A model generated the notes under the pieces. It was not told where the DNA came from. It saw only the letters and a list, made by a program, of their open reading frames with translations, and did no database searches. Both the position numbers and the translations under genes were made by a program. DNA of 64,000 nucleotides from a bacterium (GTDB lineage Bacteria > Desulfobacterota > Desulfocorpusculales > Desulfocorpusculum), in contig JBBFLE010000009.1 of NCBI GenBank assembly GCA_037481695.1, forward strand, positions 62,001 to 126,000, read 5' to 3'. Shown here piece by piece: positions 43,282 through 50,854 of the stretch; the first letter of the stretch is position 1, and each line of letters starts with the position of its first letter.

Positions 43282-44070
43282 CTACCTCTTTAGGTTGTTG
43301 ACCATCTGAAGCATGTCATCTGAGGTTTGAATGGCCTTGGAGTTTATCTCATAGGCCCTTTGGGCCACGATCATGGCCACCATCTCCTCCACGATGTTCA
43401 CGTTGGACATCTCGAGAAAACCCTGTGCCAGCGTTCCTAGACCCTGGTCTCCTGGAGTCCCCTCCACAGGATCTCCGGAAGAATCTGTGGGCATGAAGGC
43501 ATTGCGGCCCACCGCGAACAGGCCAGGGGGATTGGGGAAACGTGTGAGGGTTATGCGGCCTACCTCGGAGAAACCGTTTTGACCTGGCCGCATGACAGAA
43601 ACTGTCCCGTCGGCCCCCACGGAAATGGCCGTGGCATCTTGGGGAATGGTTATACCAGGCTCCAGCCTGTAACCTTCAGAGGTGACCACCTCTCCCTGGG
43701 CATTCAGTTTGAAGGCTCCATCTCGGGTATAGGCAGTTTCCCCTGAGGGCAGAACTATCTTGAAAAAACCCTGGCCTTCGATGGCCATGTCCAATTCATT
43801 TCTGGTGAGCTGAAAATCACCCTGGCCAAAAAGCTTGTGCACGGCAACAGGCCTGGTTCCAAGTCCCACCTGAAAGCCTGTGGGAAGCTGGCTTTGAGCA
43901 GAGGAGGCGGCCCCAGGATAGCTCAGGGACTGGTAAAGCAAGTCCTGAAAATTCACCTTGCTCTTCTTGAAGCCTGTAGTGTTGGCATTGGCCAGGTTAT
44001 TGGATATGACATCTATCTGAAGCTGCTGGGCTTCCATACCCGAAGCCGCTGTCCAAAGAGATCTAAGCAT
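43282..44070 (-). CDS. flgG: Flagellar distal rod protein FlgG
   Basis: 262 residues, the standard length. N-terminal [32 protein letters not shown] and C-terminal [22 protein letters not shown] heptad regions are the rod/hook hallmarks, and [20 protein letters not shown] is in the body. It forms the distal rod. Confidence 0.96.
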   Translation of the reverse strand: MLRSLWTAASGMEAQQLQIDVISNNLANANTTGFKKSKVNFQDLLYQSLSYPGAASSAQSQLPTGFQVGLGTRPVAVHKLFGQGDFQLTRNELDMAIEGQGFFKIVLPSGETAYTRDGAFKLNAQGEVVTSEGYRLEPGITIPQDATAISVGADGTVSVMRPGQNGFSEVGRITLTRFPNPPGLFAVGRNAFMPTDSSGDPVEGTPGDQGLGTLAQGFLEMSNVNIVEEMVAMIVAQRAYEINSKAIQTSDDMLQMVNNLKR

Positions 44071-44205
44071 TGGAACCTCCTTCTCGATCCAGTCGGTGAC
44101 TCATCAACAAGAGATGATCACGGCTCAACTGATGAACTCCTTAAAAATGGCTTGCTCTTCTTTCTCCTTTTGAGTGCTCCAGGCAGCCTGGGGCCTTCAT
44201 CCGGG

Positions 44206-44925
44206 CTAGGCGGTTCTGCTCAGTTCCTGCACTGCCTTCTCTCCCAGCCTGTCTAAGGTCTGGACCATTCTCTGATTCATCTCAAAGGCACGAATGGCCT
44301 CTATCATCTGCACCATGCACTTGATGGAATTCACGTTGGACATCTCCAGGTGGGCCGGTAAGACCTCCACCTTGGCCATCTCCTCCATTGAAACCCCCTC
44401 GGGGACCCCATAGAGCCCATCTCCCAAAGGGGTTAGCTTTTGTGGCTCTGTAACTCTCACCACCTTGAGCTTGCCCAGGACCGAATTTCCTGATGACACA
44501 TTTCCTTCCTGGTTGATGCTCAGGCTGCCCCCGGCCGATACGATCTGGCCGTTTTGACCCAGCACTGCCATGCCCCTTAGCACCAGCTTGCCTTCCCCAT
44601 TCATTGAAAAACGCCCGTCACGAGTCAACCTGATGCCATCAGGTGCCTCCACCACAAAGAAACCTTCCTGTGCCAGCGCCACATCCAGAGGTTCTCCTGT
44701 GTAGTGGATCTCACCTGGTGAAAAATCAGTGCGCCTCTCCACCAGTCTCACGTGGCTGGGGGCATCCGGGCCCAGCCCTGGAATTTCCAGGGGGCGCTCC
44801 TCCAAGACCACCTCCCCCATCTTGAAGCCTACGGTGTTGGCATTGGCCAGATTGTGGGCCAGCACATCCATCCTTTCCTGCCTGACCGCCATGCCTGAGG
44901 CCGCAACATAAAGTTCTGCAAACAT
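44206..44925 (-). CDS. flgF: Flagellar proximal rod protein FlgF
   Basis: 239 residues. ELYVAASGMAVRQERMDVLA and NLANANTVGFK at the start and MIEAIRAFEMNQRMVQTLD near the end identify a rod protein. Length and the place before flgG indicate FlgF. ATG at 44925 has AGGAG six bases upstream; TTG 44931 is an alternative. It is first behind a sigma54 promoter, leading the flgF-G-A-H-I-J run. Confidence 0.93.
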   Translation of the reverse strand: MFAELYVAASGMAVRQERMDVLAHNLANANTVGFKMGEVVLEERPLEIPGLGPDAPSHVRLVERRTDFSPGEIHYTGEPLDVALAQEGFFVVEAPDGIRLTRDGRFSMNGEGKLVLRGMAVLGQNGQIVSAGGSLSINQEGNVSSGNSVLGKLKVVRVTEPQKLTPLGDGLYGVPEGVSMEEMAKVEVLPAHLEMSNVNSIKCMVQMIEAIRAFEMNQRMVQTLDRLGEKAVQELSRTA

Positions 44926-44952
44926 CCTCAACTCCTTTGGGAACCAGCCTGG

Positions 44953-44965
44953 GTCAGAACATGAC
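44953..44965. promoter_or_regulatory. Imperfect FleQ-like half-palindrome near flgF promoter
   Basis: GTCA and TGAC separated by 5 bp (GAACA), one short of the GTCA-N6-TGAC seen upstream of two other sigma54 promoters. It lies between the predicted start site and the flgF start codon. Weak. Confidence 0.25.
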
Positions 44966-44995
44966 TTCTAACCCATTGGGTCGAACTCTCTTTTT

Positions 44996-45010
44996 GCAAC
45001 TCCCATACCA
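44996..45010 (-). promoter_or_regulatory. Sigma54 promoter of flgF operon
   Basis: On the minus strand, TGGTAT, 5 bp, TTGCA: GG and GC separated by exactly 10 bp, with a good -12 and a one-base variant -24 element. About 70 bp upstream of flgF. Confidence 0.72.
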
Positions 45011-45078
45011 ATCCCATCCCTGGGCCCAGGCCCTTTGTGCCTTGCATCACGCACAACCTGGCTGAAGGCCCTGAATGT

Positions 45079-45402
45079 TCAACCGGCATTTCCTTCCCCA
45101 GGGTAGGCATTTTTCTCCCTCACCCTGTACACAAAGGCCAAAACCTCTGCCACGGCCCTGTAAAGCACCGGAGGTATCTCCTGATTCAGATCCAGCTCTG
45201 CCAGAAGCCCCACCAGGCAAGGATCTTCCTGGATGGGGATATTGTTGGCCCTGGCTATCTGGATTATCTTCTTTGCTATTTCCCCCCTGCCCTTAGCCAA
45301 AACCCTCGGAGCGGGATCCACTCCCCTGCGATAGCCCAAGGCCACGGCTTTGAGAAGTCTTTCCCCCAGGGAGGATTGCAAAGGCTGATCCTGATGGCTC
45401 AT
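45079..45402 (-). CDS. FlhB C-terminal domain-like protein (FlhB2/YlqH type)
   Basis: 107 residues aligning with the cytoplasmic FlhB domain after the autocleavage site: KAVALGYRRGVDPAPRVLAKG, then IPIQEDPCLVGLLAELDLNQ and IPPVLYRAVAEVLAFVYRVR. There are no membrane segments and no N-P-x-H motif. Such small proteins occur with a FliK-like gene in other flagellar loci, and they may substitute for or modulate FlhB in export switching. ATG at 45402 overlaps the preceding stop (ATGA). Confidence 0.85.
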   Translation of the reverse strand: MSHQDQPLQSSLGERLLKAVALGYRRGVDPAPRVLAKGRGEIAKKIIQIARANNIPIQEDPCLVGLLAELDLNQEIPPVLYRAVAEVLAFVYRVREKNAYPGEGNAG

Positions 45403-46457
45403 GCCACAACACCCAAGAGCTGCTCTGGTAGCTCCAGCTCCTGCTCGCACCACTCCCTGCTGTCCTCCAGAGTTTCCAGGGTGCATTCCACTGCAGAGGG
45501 CCAAATCCCCCTTAGCCCTTCCACCAAGGAGTCCATCTGAGTCTGGAGTCTCACGCGCAGATCCTCTCTGGAGACCTTGAGCTGGCAGCCCAGAAGGCTT
45601 CCCAAAAGGTAGATCCTGGCCAGAATCCTACCCATGTCCTCCATTTCCAAGCGCAAGGTGATGGACCATCCCCTCTTCATAAGGCCGTCTTTGTCGCGCA
45701 CCCATCTGCCTATTCTCATGTCCCCCCAGCTCTTGGGAGGCATCCACCAGGGGGGAAGACTAAGAACCATCTGAGGACTCTCGTGCTCCTGACCCAAAAG
45801 GCACAAGCACTGTGCTGCCTGCAGCAGATCCAGCATGCGACCTAGGCCTCCCTGCCTGAGGCCAGAATCTTTCAAAGAATCCATGGCCTTCAACACATCA
45901 GCTTTCAAATCCGGGAGGATGGAACCTTTCTCAGCCTTTCCCAAGACCAGGTCTCTAAGCTTGGCCTCCAGGAATATACCGCTGGCCCGTATGAGCCTGC
46001 CTAGGTCCCAGTGTCTGCTTTCCCAGGGAGGCAGATCTCCCAAAACAGCTCTTGCGAATCCAGCCTTCATTCCAGAGCCGGCATTTTCCATTTCCTCCTG
46101 AGTCTCCATCAGGGTATAGGCAAGCAGTTCCCAGCTCATGAATGACAGGCCCTTTTTCAGGCATGCAGCCCACAAGCTCTGGTAATCCGTTTGAGATGCT
46201 CCCACACAGCGAAGCACAAGCTCGGGTCTTAGAGTCTGCACCTGCAGGCTCAGAATCTGGCCAGGCTGCACCTGCACGGAGGACTTGGCCCAAAGCTCCT
46301 GCCCCTCTATCTCCACAAGAAATCTGCCATCAGAGCCTTGTGCCAAGACAATTGCCTGCACCATGCGTCCCACCCAAAGCTGCAGCCCCTGTGTTCTGCC
46401 ACCCGTTGCCGAAGCAGCAAGCACAAGACCTGGAGCCTGAGTGCTTTCCACCCTCAT
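45399..46457 (-). CDS. FliK-like flagellar protein (YlqG type), unassigned
   Basis: 352 residues. The sequence is poorly conserved; its C-terminal third has alternating strands and helices (WSITLRLEMEDMGRILARIY) reminiscent of FliK hook-length proteins. A FliK-like gene directly before a small FlhB-domain gene is a known pairing (YlqG-YlqH in Bacillus). The function is probably linked to export or length control, but true FliK here is encoded at 60770. Tentative. Confidence 0.5.
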   Translation of the reverse strand: MRVESTQAPGLVLAASATGGRTQGLQLWVGRMVQAIVLAQGSDGRFLVEIEGQELWAKSSVQVQPGQILSLQVQTLRPELVLRCVGASQTDYQSLWAACLKKGLSFMSWELLAYTLMETQEEMENAGSGMKAGFARAVLGDLPPWESRHWDLGRLIRASGIFLEAKLRDLVLGKAEKGSILPDLKADVLKAMDSLKDSGLRQGGLGRMLDLLQAAQCLCLLGQEHESPQMVLSLPPWWMPPKSWGDMRIGRWVRDKDGLMKRGWSITLRLEMEDMGRILARIYLLGSLLGCQLKVSREDLRVRLQTQMDSLVEGLRGIWPSAVECTLETLEDSREWCEQELELPEQLLGVVA

Positions 46458-46924
46458 GCCTGAGCCCTACCCTTGGAGCCCAGATGTTGCATGAGTTGAA
46501 GCTCCCCAAGGCCCAAACCACTCTTACGGGCCACTTCCTCCACCGACAATCCCTGGCGGAGCCACCTGAGGGCAACCTCGTACGAAGATTCGGGGATGGG
46601 ATTTTCCTCTTGGGCCTTGTGAAGCTTCTCCAGGGTCTCGCAGGCCCTGATCTCGGCCCTGTCAAGCTCTTCTGCGGCCTCTTTGAGTCTCTGGATCCGG
46701 GAGTCCATTCCTTCCATGAGCCCCTTGGCAATGTCCTGGAACTCCGCGGTACGGGAGTCTATCTCCTTTAGGAGATCCTCATGCATCCTGGAGAAGTTCC
46801 TGGAGGAATTACTTGCTTTAAACACGCACAAAAGGATCAAACCCCCTGCAACCAGGTCAAAGGCCAACTGCAAAATTGTGATGAGCTTGAGATCCACCCT
46901 TTCCCCCTTCCTTTGCTGAGCCAT
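46454..46924 (-). CDS. DUF2802-type membrane-anchored protein
   Basis: 156 residues. An N-terminal membrane segment (LAFDLVAGGLILLCVF), a long coiled coil, and a C-terminal helix-turn-helix-like end (LRQGLSVEEVARKSGLGLGELQL) match the DUF2802 proteins found in flagellar operons of proteobacteria. Role unknown. The ATG overlaps the preceding stop by one base (TAATG). Confidence 0.75.
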   Translation of the reverse strand: MAQQRKGERVDLKLITILQLAFDLVAGGLILLCVFKASNSSRNFSRMHEDLLKEIDSRTAEFQDIAKGLMEGMDSRIQRLKEAAEELDRAEIRACETLEKLHKAQEENPIPESSYEVALRWLRQGLSVEEVARKSGLGLGELQLMQHLGSKGRAQA

Positions 46925-47121
46925 TAGACCCTGATGTCTATGTTCTTTTGGGAAGCCTCTTCTTCTTCAGAAAGCTCCTGTTCCATCTCCTCGGGAATCT
47001 GGGACTCGCCATGGCCTTGGGGTCTGTGTGCTTTTGCTGCACGAGCCCTGCTGTTTCCTGTTCTGCCTTGTCCAAGCCTCTCCAGAGGCCCCAGGATGGC
47101 AGAAGGTCCGCCGTTTTCCAT
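46924..47121 (-). CDS. Small acidic-tailed protein, unknown
   Basis: 65 residues from ATG 47121, preceded by GGAGGTGATC, an essentially perfect ribosome site. An Arg/Gly-rich start gives way to an acidic C-terminus (PEEMEQELSEEEEASQ). I recognise no family. It overlaps the DUF2802 gene and lies 87 bp from the FliL-like gene, so it is part of the flagellar operon. Confidence 0.6.
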   Translation of the reverse strand: MENGGPSAILGPLERLGQGRTGNSRARAAKAHRPQGHGESQIPEEMEQELSEEEEASQKNIDIRV

Positions 47122-47208
47122 GATCACCTCCCCCCGGCCCCCTCCCAGCTGGTTGCGGCCTTGGAAGCATCTCTGAATTGATGGCAAACTGCTTTTCCCC
47201 CTGTTGGC

Positions 47209-47934
47209 TCAAAGTATCAAGTATTGAAGAAACCTGATGCCTTCTTTCTTGACCCAGGGCCATCTCAAACTAAGTCTCTGTGCCATGGAAGCCCGAAGCC
47301 TGCTTATACCCTGATCTCCCAGGAGCTCCCCTGGATCCATTTCCCTTATGAGTTCCAAGAGTTCCCTTCTCACTTCCCAGCTCTGCAAGCCAGTTTCCTC
47401 CAGCTCCAAAGACAAGGACACCCAAAGACCCGCCCTGCCCTCCTTGAGAGGCACCACCAAGTCCAAGACCATTTCTTGGGGCCCTTGCTCTGGGGTAGGT
47501 ACCTCTGGTTGAGGCTTGGATATGGTCCAAAGGAAAGAAACAAAGGCCAGGCATATCACCACACAAGCCGAAGCTGCCATGAAAAGGGATTTTTCCACAG
47601 GGCTCTTCTCTTCCAGGTACAGGCGCACCCCCGCCAAGCCAAGCCACCTCAGTTTGCCTGACTGGCGCCAGGAAGCCTCGCCTTTGGGAGAGGCCTCTGT
47701 TGGGGGCTCATGTGTCTGTTGCTGCTGGGACAAATTCTCCCCCGAAGGCTCGGAGCTCTCTGGAATCTCCTCCAGAACAGGGGTCTCGGAGTCTTCCTCC
47801 TCATGAAGCCCCATCTTGCGCTCCCACTCTTCCAGAGCCGCCTCATCCATCTGGTCTTCAAAAAGAAGGGCCTCCTCCACTTCCCTGCCCTTTCTCTTCA
47901 AGACCTTGGGTTTTTTGGGACTCTCTGCTGACAA
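47209..47934 (-). CDS. Membrane protein with FliL-like C-terminus
   Basis: 241 residues. A long acidic, Gln-rich cytoplasmic N-terminus is followed by one membrane span (ASACVVICLAFVSFLW near residue 120), then a periplasmic part. That part has VVPLKEGRAGLWVSLSLELEE and an ending GIRFLQYLIL, recalling the V-x-FxEFIIQ end of FliL. A classical FliL is at 57790. TTG start at 47934 with AAGGAGG upstream. FliL relation is tentative. Confidence 0.55.
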   Translation of the reverse strand: MSAESPKKPKVLKRKGREVEEALLFEDQMDEAALEEWERKMGLHEEEDSETPVLEEIPESSEPSGENLSQQQQTHEPPTEASPKGEASWRQSGKLRWLGLAGVRLYLEEKSPVEKSLFMAASACVVICLAFVSFLWTISKPQPEVPTPEQGPQEMVLDLVVPLKEGRAGLWVSLSLELEETGLQSWEVRRELLELIREMDPGELLGDQGISRLRASMAQRLSLRWPWVKKEGIRFLQYLIL

Positions 47935-47950
47935 GCCCCTGGCCTCCTTT

Positions 47951-48706
47951 TCAGATCTTCTTCTCCAGGCAAGCCCTAAGTTTCTTAAGGGCCGCAGAGT
48001 GGATCTGGCACACCCTGGACTCCGTCACATCCAGGATCATTCCGATTTCCTTCATGGTAAGCTCTTCATAGTAGTAAAGCTGGAGCACCAGCTGCTCTTT
48101 TTCATTGAGGTGTTTTAGACCATCCAGCACCTTGGATCTCAGCTGGCGGTTGCTCAATGACTCGTAAGGATCCGCTTCAGATGTAAGATTGAGTTTTTGC
48201 TCCCCGGGCTCCCCTTCCAAGAGATCCTCTATGGACATGAAGCCCGATCCCTTTGTCTCCATGAGCATTTGGTGATAGGCTCCCATCTCCAGGCCCAGGA
48301 AATCGGCCAGTTCCTCCTCGGTGGGAGAACGCTTGAGTTTTCCCTCCAGTTTGAATTGAGCTTCTTCGAGCCTCTTGATCTTCTCTCGGGTGGTCCTGGT
48401 GGCCCAATCCATGGAACGCAGCTCGTCCAAGATGGCTCCTCTGATGCGGAACTCCGCATAGGTCTTAAGCTGAGTGCCACGGCTCTCATCGAACTTCTCG
48501 AGGGCGTCCAGAAGTCCCAAGATGCCTGCGTGGGTCAGGTCCTGCACATCCACATAGTGGGGTATTCTTCCCACCAACCTGAGCACCTGATACTTGATGA
48601 AGGGAAGAAAGGCCTGGATCTGCTTTTCTCGCTCCGAGGGCTCTGCCCCGCTATTGGGCTGAGCAGTGGCCTCAGCACTTTCCTTTAAGAGGATCTGTCC
48701 TCTCAT
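47951..48706 (-). CDS. fliA: Flagellar sigma factor FliA (sigma28)
   Basis: 251 residues of the FliA/WhiG group: region 2 (VDVQDLTHAGILGLLDALEKFD, TYAEFRIRGAILDELRSMDW), region 3, and region 4 (LTMKEIGMILDVTESRVCQIHSAAL). It directs RNA polymerase to late flagellar promoters; three matching promoters are present in this window. Held by FlgM until hook completion. Adjacent to flhG and flhF. Confidence 0.97.
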   Translation of the reverse strand: MRGQILLKESAEATAQPNSGAEPSEREKQIQAFLPFIKYQVLRLVGRIPHYVDVQDLTHAGILGLLDALEKFDESRGTQLKTYAEFRIRGAILDELRSMDWATRTTREKIKRLEEAQFKLEGKLKRSPTEEELADFLGLEMGAYHQMLMETKGSGFMSIEDLLEGEPGEQKLNLTSEADPYESLSNRQLRSKVLDGLKHLNEKEQLVLQLYYYEELTMKEIGMILDVTESRVCQIHSAALKKLRACLEKKI

Positions 48707-48713
48707 GGCTACC

Positions 48714-49583
48714 TCACGAATAGGGTCCGAACAGTACCATTTCCGAACATGAACTCTCCCGTCCCGCTATCTCTCTTAGCCTTGTGCCCACCTGGACAAG
48801 ATTCATGGAGGCCCGGGCCTCGGGATACAGGTGCACAAAGGGCTTCTGGCTCCGCACAGATGAGGCCACTGCCGAATCCCAAGGGATCCACCCCAGATCT
48901 GTCAGGGAGAACCTGAGGAACCTCTCCACCACCCTGTTCAGCCCGCAGAAGGTCTCTTGAGCCTCGGCCTCGCTTCGGGCTGTGTTCACCAGGATCCAGA
49001 AGTCCCTTCTTCGATAGTGCATGAACATGAGTTTGATCATGGCATAGGCATCGGTTATGCTCGTGGGCTCCGGGGTAACAACCACCATGATTCTCTCTGC
49101 CATGGCATTGAAATGAAGTACATTGGGAGAAACCCCGGCTGCGGTATCTATGAGCACCAGGTCATGCTCGTAACGCAGATCGTTTATGCCAGAGTAAAGA
49201 CTCAGCCTCTGCTCCCTGCTCAGGTGGGTAAGATCCAGCTGCCCCGAGCCTCCTGGCAATATGCCGATGCCCGAAGGACCCTTGAGAAGCACCTTGTCCA
49301 GGCTGCAACGCCCTGCCAGGAAATCCCTTATGGTCCTCTCGGGTGAAAGCCCAAAGAGCACATCCACATTGGCCAATCCCATGTCCCCGTCCAGAAGCAG
49401 CACCCTTGTGCCCATGTCGGAGAGGATACAAGCAAGGTTTGCCGCCAGGCTTGTCTTTCCGACTCCTCCTTTGCCGCTGGTGACGGCCAGGCTCCTCAAA
49501 GGGGAGTTCTTGAGGCCCTCTTGCATGCTGCTGCGAAAGCGCATCTGTCGAAGTGTGGTACCTTGGTCCCTAACCAAGATCAT
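48714..49583 (-). CDS. flhG: Flagellar number regulator FlhG (MinD-like ATPase)
   Basis: 289 residues. P-loop SGKGGVGKTSLAANLA at about 36-51, switch motifs LLDGDMGLANVDVLFG and VLIDTAAGVSPN. FlhG (FleN, YlxH) pairs with FlhF to set flagellar number and place, and in many bacteria antagonises the FleQ-type activator. Located between flhF and fliA. Confidence 0.95.
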   Translation of the reverse strand: MILVRDQGTTLRQMRFRSSMQEGLKNSPLRSLAVTSGKGGVGKTSLAANLACILSDMGTRVLLLDGDMGLANVDVLFGLSPERTIRDFLAGRCSLDKVLLKGPSGIGILPGGSGQLDLTHLSREQRLSLYSGINDLRYEHDLVLIDTAAGVSPNVLHFNAMAERIMVVVTPEPTSITDAYAMIKLMFMHYRRRDFWILVNTARSEAEAQETFCGLNRVVERFLRFSLTDLGWIPWDSAVASSVRSQKPFVHLYPEARASMNLVQVGTRLREIAGRESSCSEMVLFGPYS

Positions 49584-49609
49584 TTCCCATGGCCTCCATC
49601 AGATGAGAT

Positions 49610-50854
49610 TCACCCTGCGGCCTGCAATGTCTCGGCCTCAGGGTAGAACAAAGGCAATCCCCAGAGGGTCCAGCTGGCCATGTCCTGCTTGGTGGCACTT
49701 CTGATGTCTTCTGGAACCCTCTGCCCCGTGGTGAAAAAGGCAAAAGGCAGCCTCATTTGAAGCGATACACTAAAGAGAGCCCCAAAATGGGGGGCCTCGT
49801 CCAGCTTGGTGCCTATCAGGCCCACTGGTCTCAAGGAGATGAACCTCCTCACCGCTCGTTCCAGGGCCGAGGACTCTGTGGTGGCACTCACCAGCAAGAG
49901 AGTCTTTACTCTGGTATCCGAACAGAGTATGTCCCTGAGCTCTCCCATATGAGACCCGTCCATGGGGCTTCTGCCCGCTGTGTCTATCAAGATGATGTCC
50001 TTGTCCGAATGGGAATCCAGAACCCTGGGGAGCTCACCGGGCTCGAGCACCACTTCCAATGGCACTCCCATTATCCTGGCATAGGTCCTGAGTTGCTCCA
50101 CGGCCGCTATTCTGTAGGTATCGTTGGTGACCAGGGCCACCTTTTTGCCTCCATCCAAGGCGCAGCGGGCAGCGATCTTTGCCACGGTGGTGGTCTTTCC
50201 TACTCCTGTGGGGCCTATGAGAGCCAGCACAGCAGGGCCCTTGGAGGGGTCCCTGATGAGGGGATCCTGGGTCTTGGCCAGTCTGCTCAAGAGGCTCTCC
50301 ACCGTGGGAGAGAAGTTCTCTTCCTCGAGGATTCTTTGGCCCAGTTCCTGTTCCACCCTCAGGACTATTTGAAGAGCATGGGATTCGCGCATGCCGTTTC
50401 GAACCAATTTTAGGAGCATGGCATTGCCCGGAGCAGTGGACACCTGTGAGTCTCTGATCCTGACATGTTGAACCATCTTGCTGGTCCACCACCTCAGCTC
50501 TTCCAGCTCAGATTCCAGCCTGGAGCTCAGCTCCAGGGCAGGTTGTCTGGCTGCCTCGAACACCTGCGCCATCTCCCTCTTGAGTTCCCCCAGTTCCTCT
50601 TTGAGAGACTCCAGAGCCTTGAGCCCAGCCTCCTGCCCCTTCACCCCTTCAGGGAGAGGCTCTCCACTGCCTGGGCTACCGGGCCCGTCCAAGGCGGCTG
50701 TGACCTCTACCATGGGCCTGCCCAGAAGCCCGAAGGCTCTTTTTCCGTCCACCACCTTTCTGGTGGAGAGGATGACCGCTTGGGGGCCCAGGTCCCTCTT
50801 GATGAGGCGAAGGGCTTCCTGCATGTCTATGGCCTTGTAGGTCTTAACTTTCAT
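49610..50854 (-). CDS. flhF: Flagellar biosynthesis GTPase FlhF
   Basis: 414 residues of the SRP-GTPase family. N-terminal MKVKTYKAIDMQEALRLIKR and linker precede the NG domain: GPTGVGKTTTVAKIA near residue 212, LIDTAGRSPMDG, GTKLDEAPHFG. FlhF marks the site of flagellar assembly, often at a pole. Overlaps flhA by 11 bp. Confidence 0.96.
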   Translation of the reverse strand: MKVKTYKAIDMQEALRLIKRDLGPQAVILSTRKVVDGKRAFGLLGRPMVEVTAALDGPGSPGSGEPLPEGVKGQEAGLKALESLKEELGELKREMAQVFEAARQPALELSSRLESELEELRWWTSKMVQHVRIRDSQVSTAPGNAMLLKLVRNGMRESHALQIVLRVEQELGQRILEEENFSPTVESLLSRLAKTQDPLIRDPSKGPAVLALIGPTGVGKTTTVAKIAARCALDGGKKVALVTNDTYRIAAVEQLRTYARIMGVPLEVVLEPGELPRVLDSHSDKDIILIDTAGRSPMDGSHMGELRDILCSDTRVKTLLLVSATTESSALERAVRRFISLRPVGLIGTKLDEAPHFGALFSVSLQMRLPFAFFTTGQRVPEDIRSATKQDMASWTLWGLPLFYPEAETLQAAG

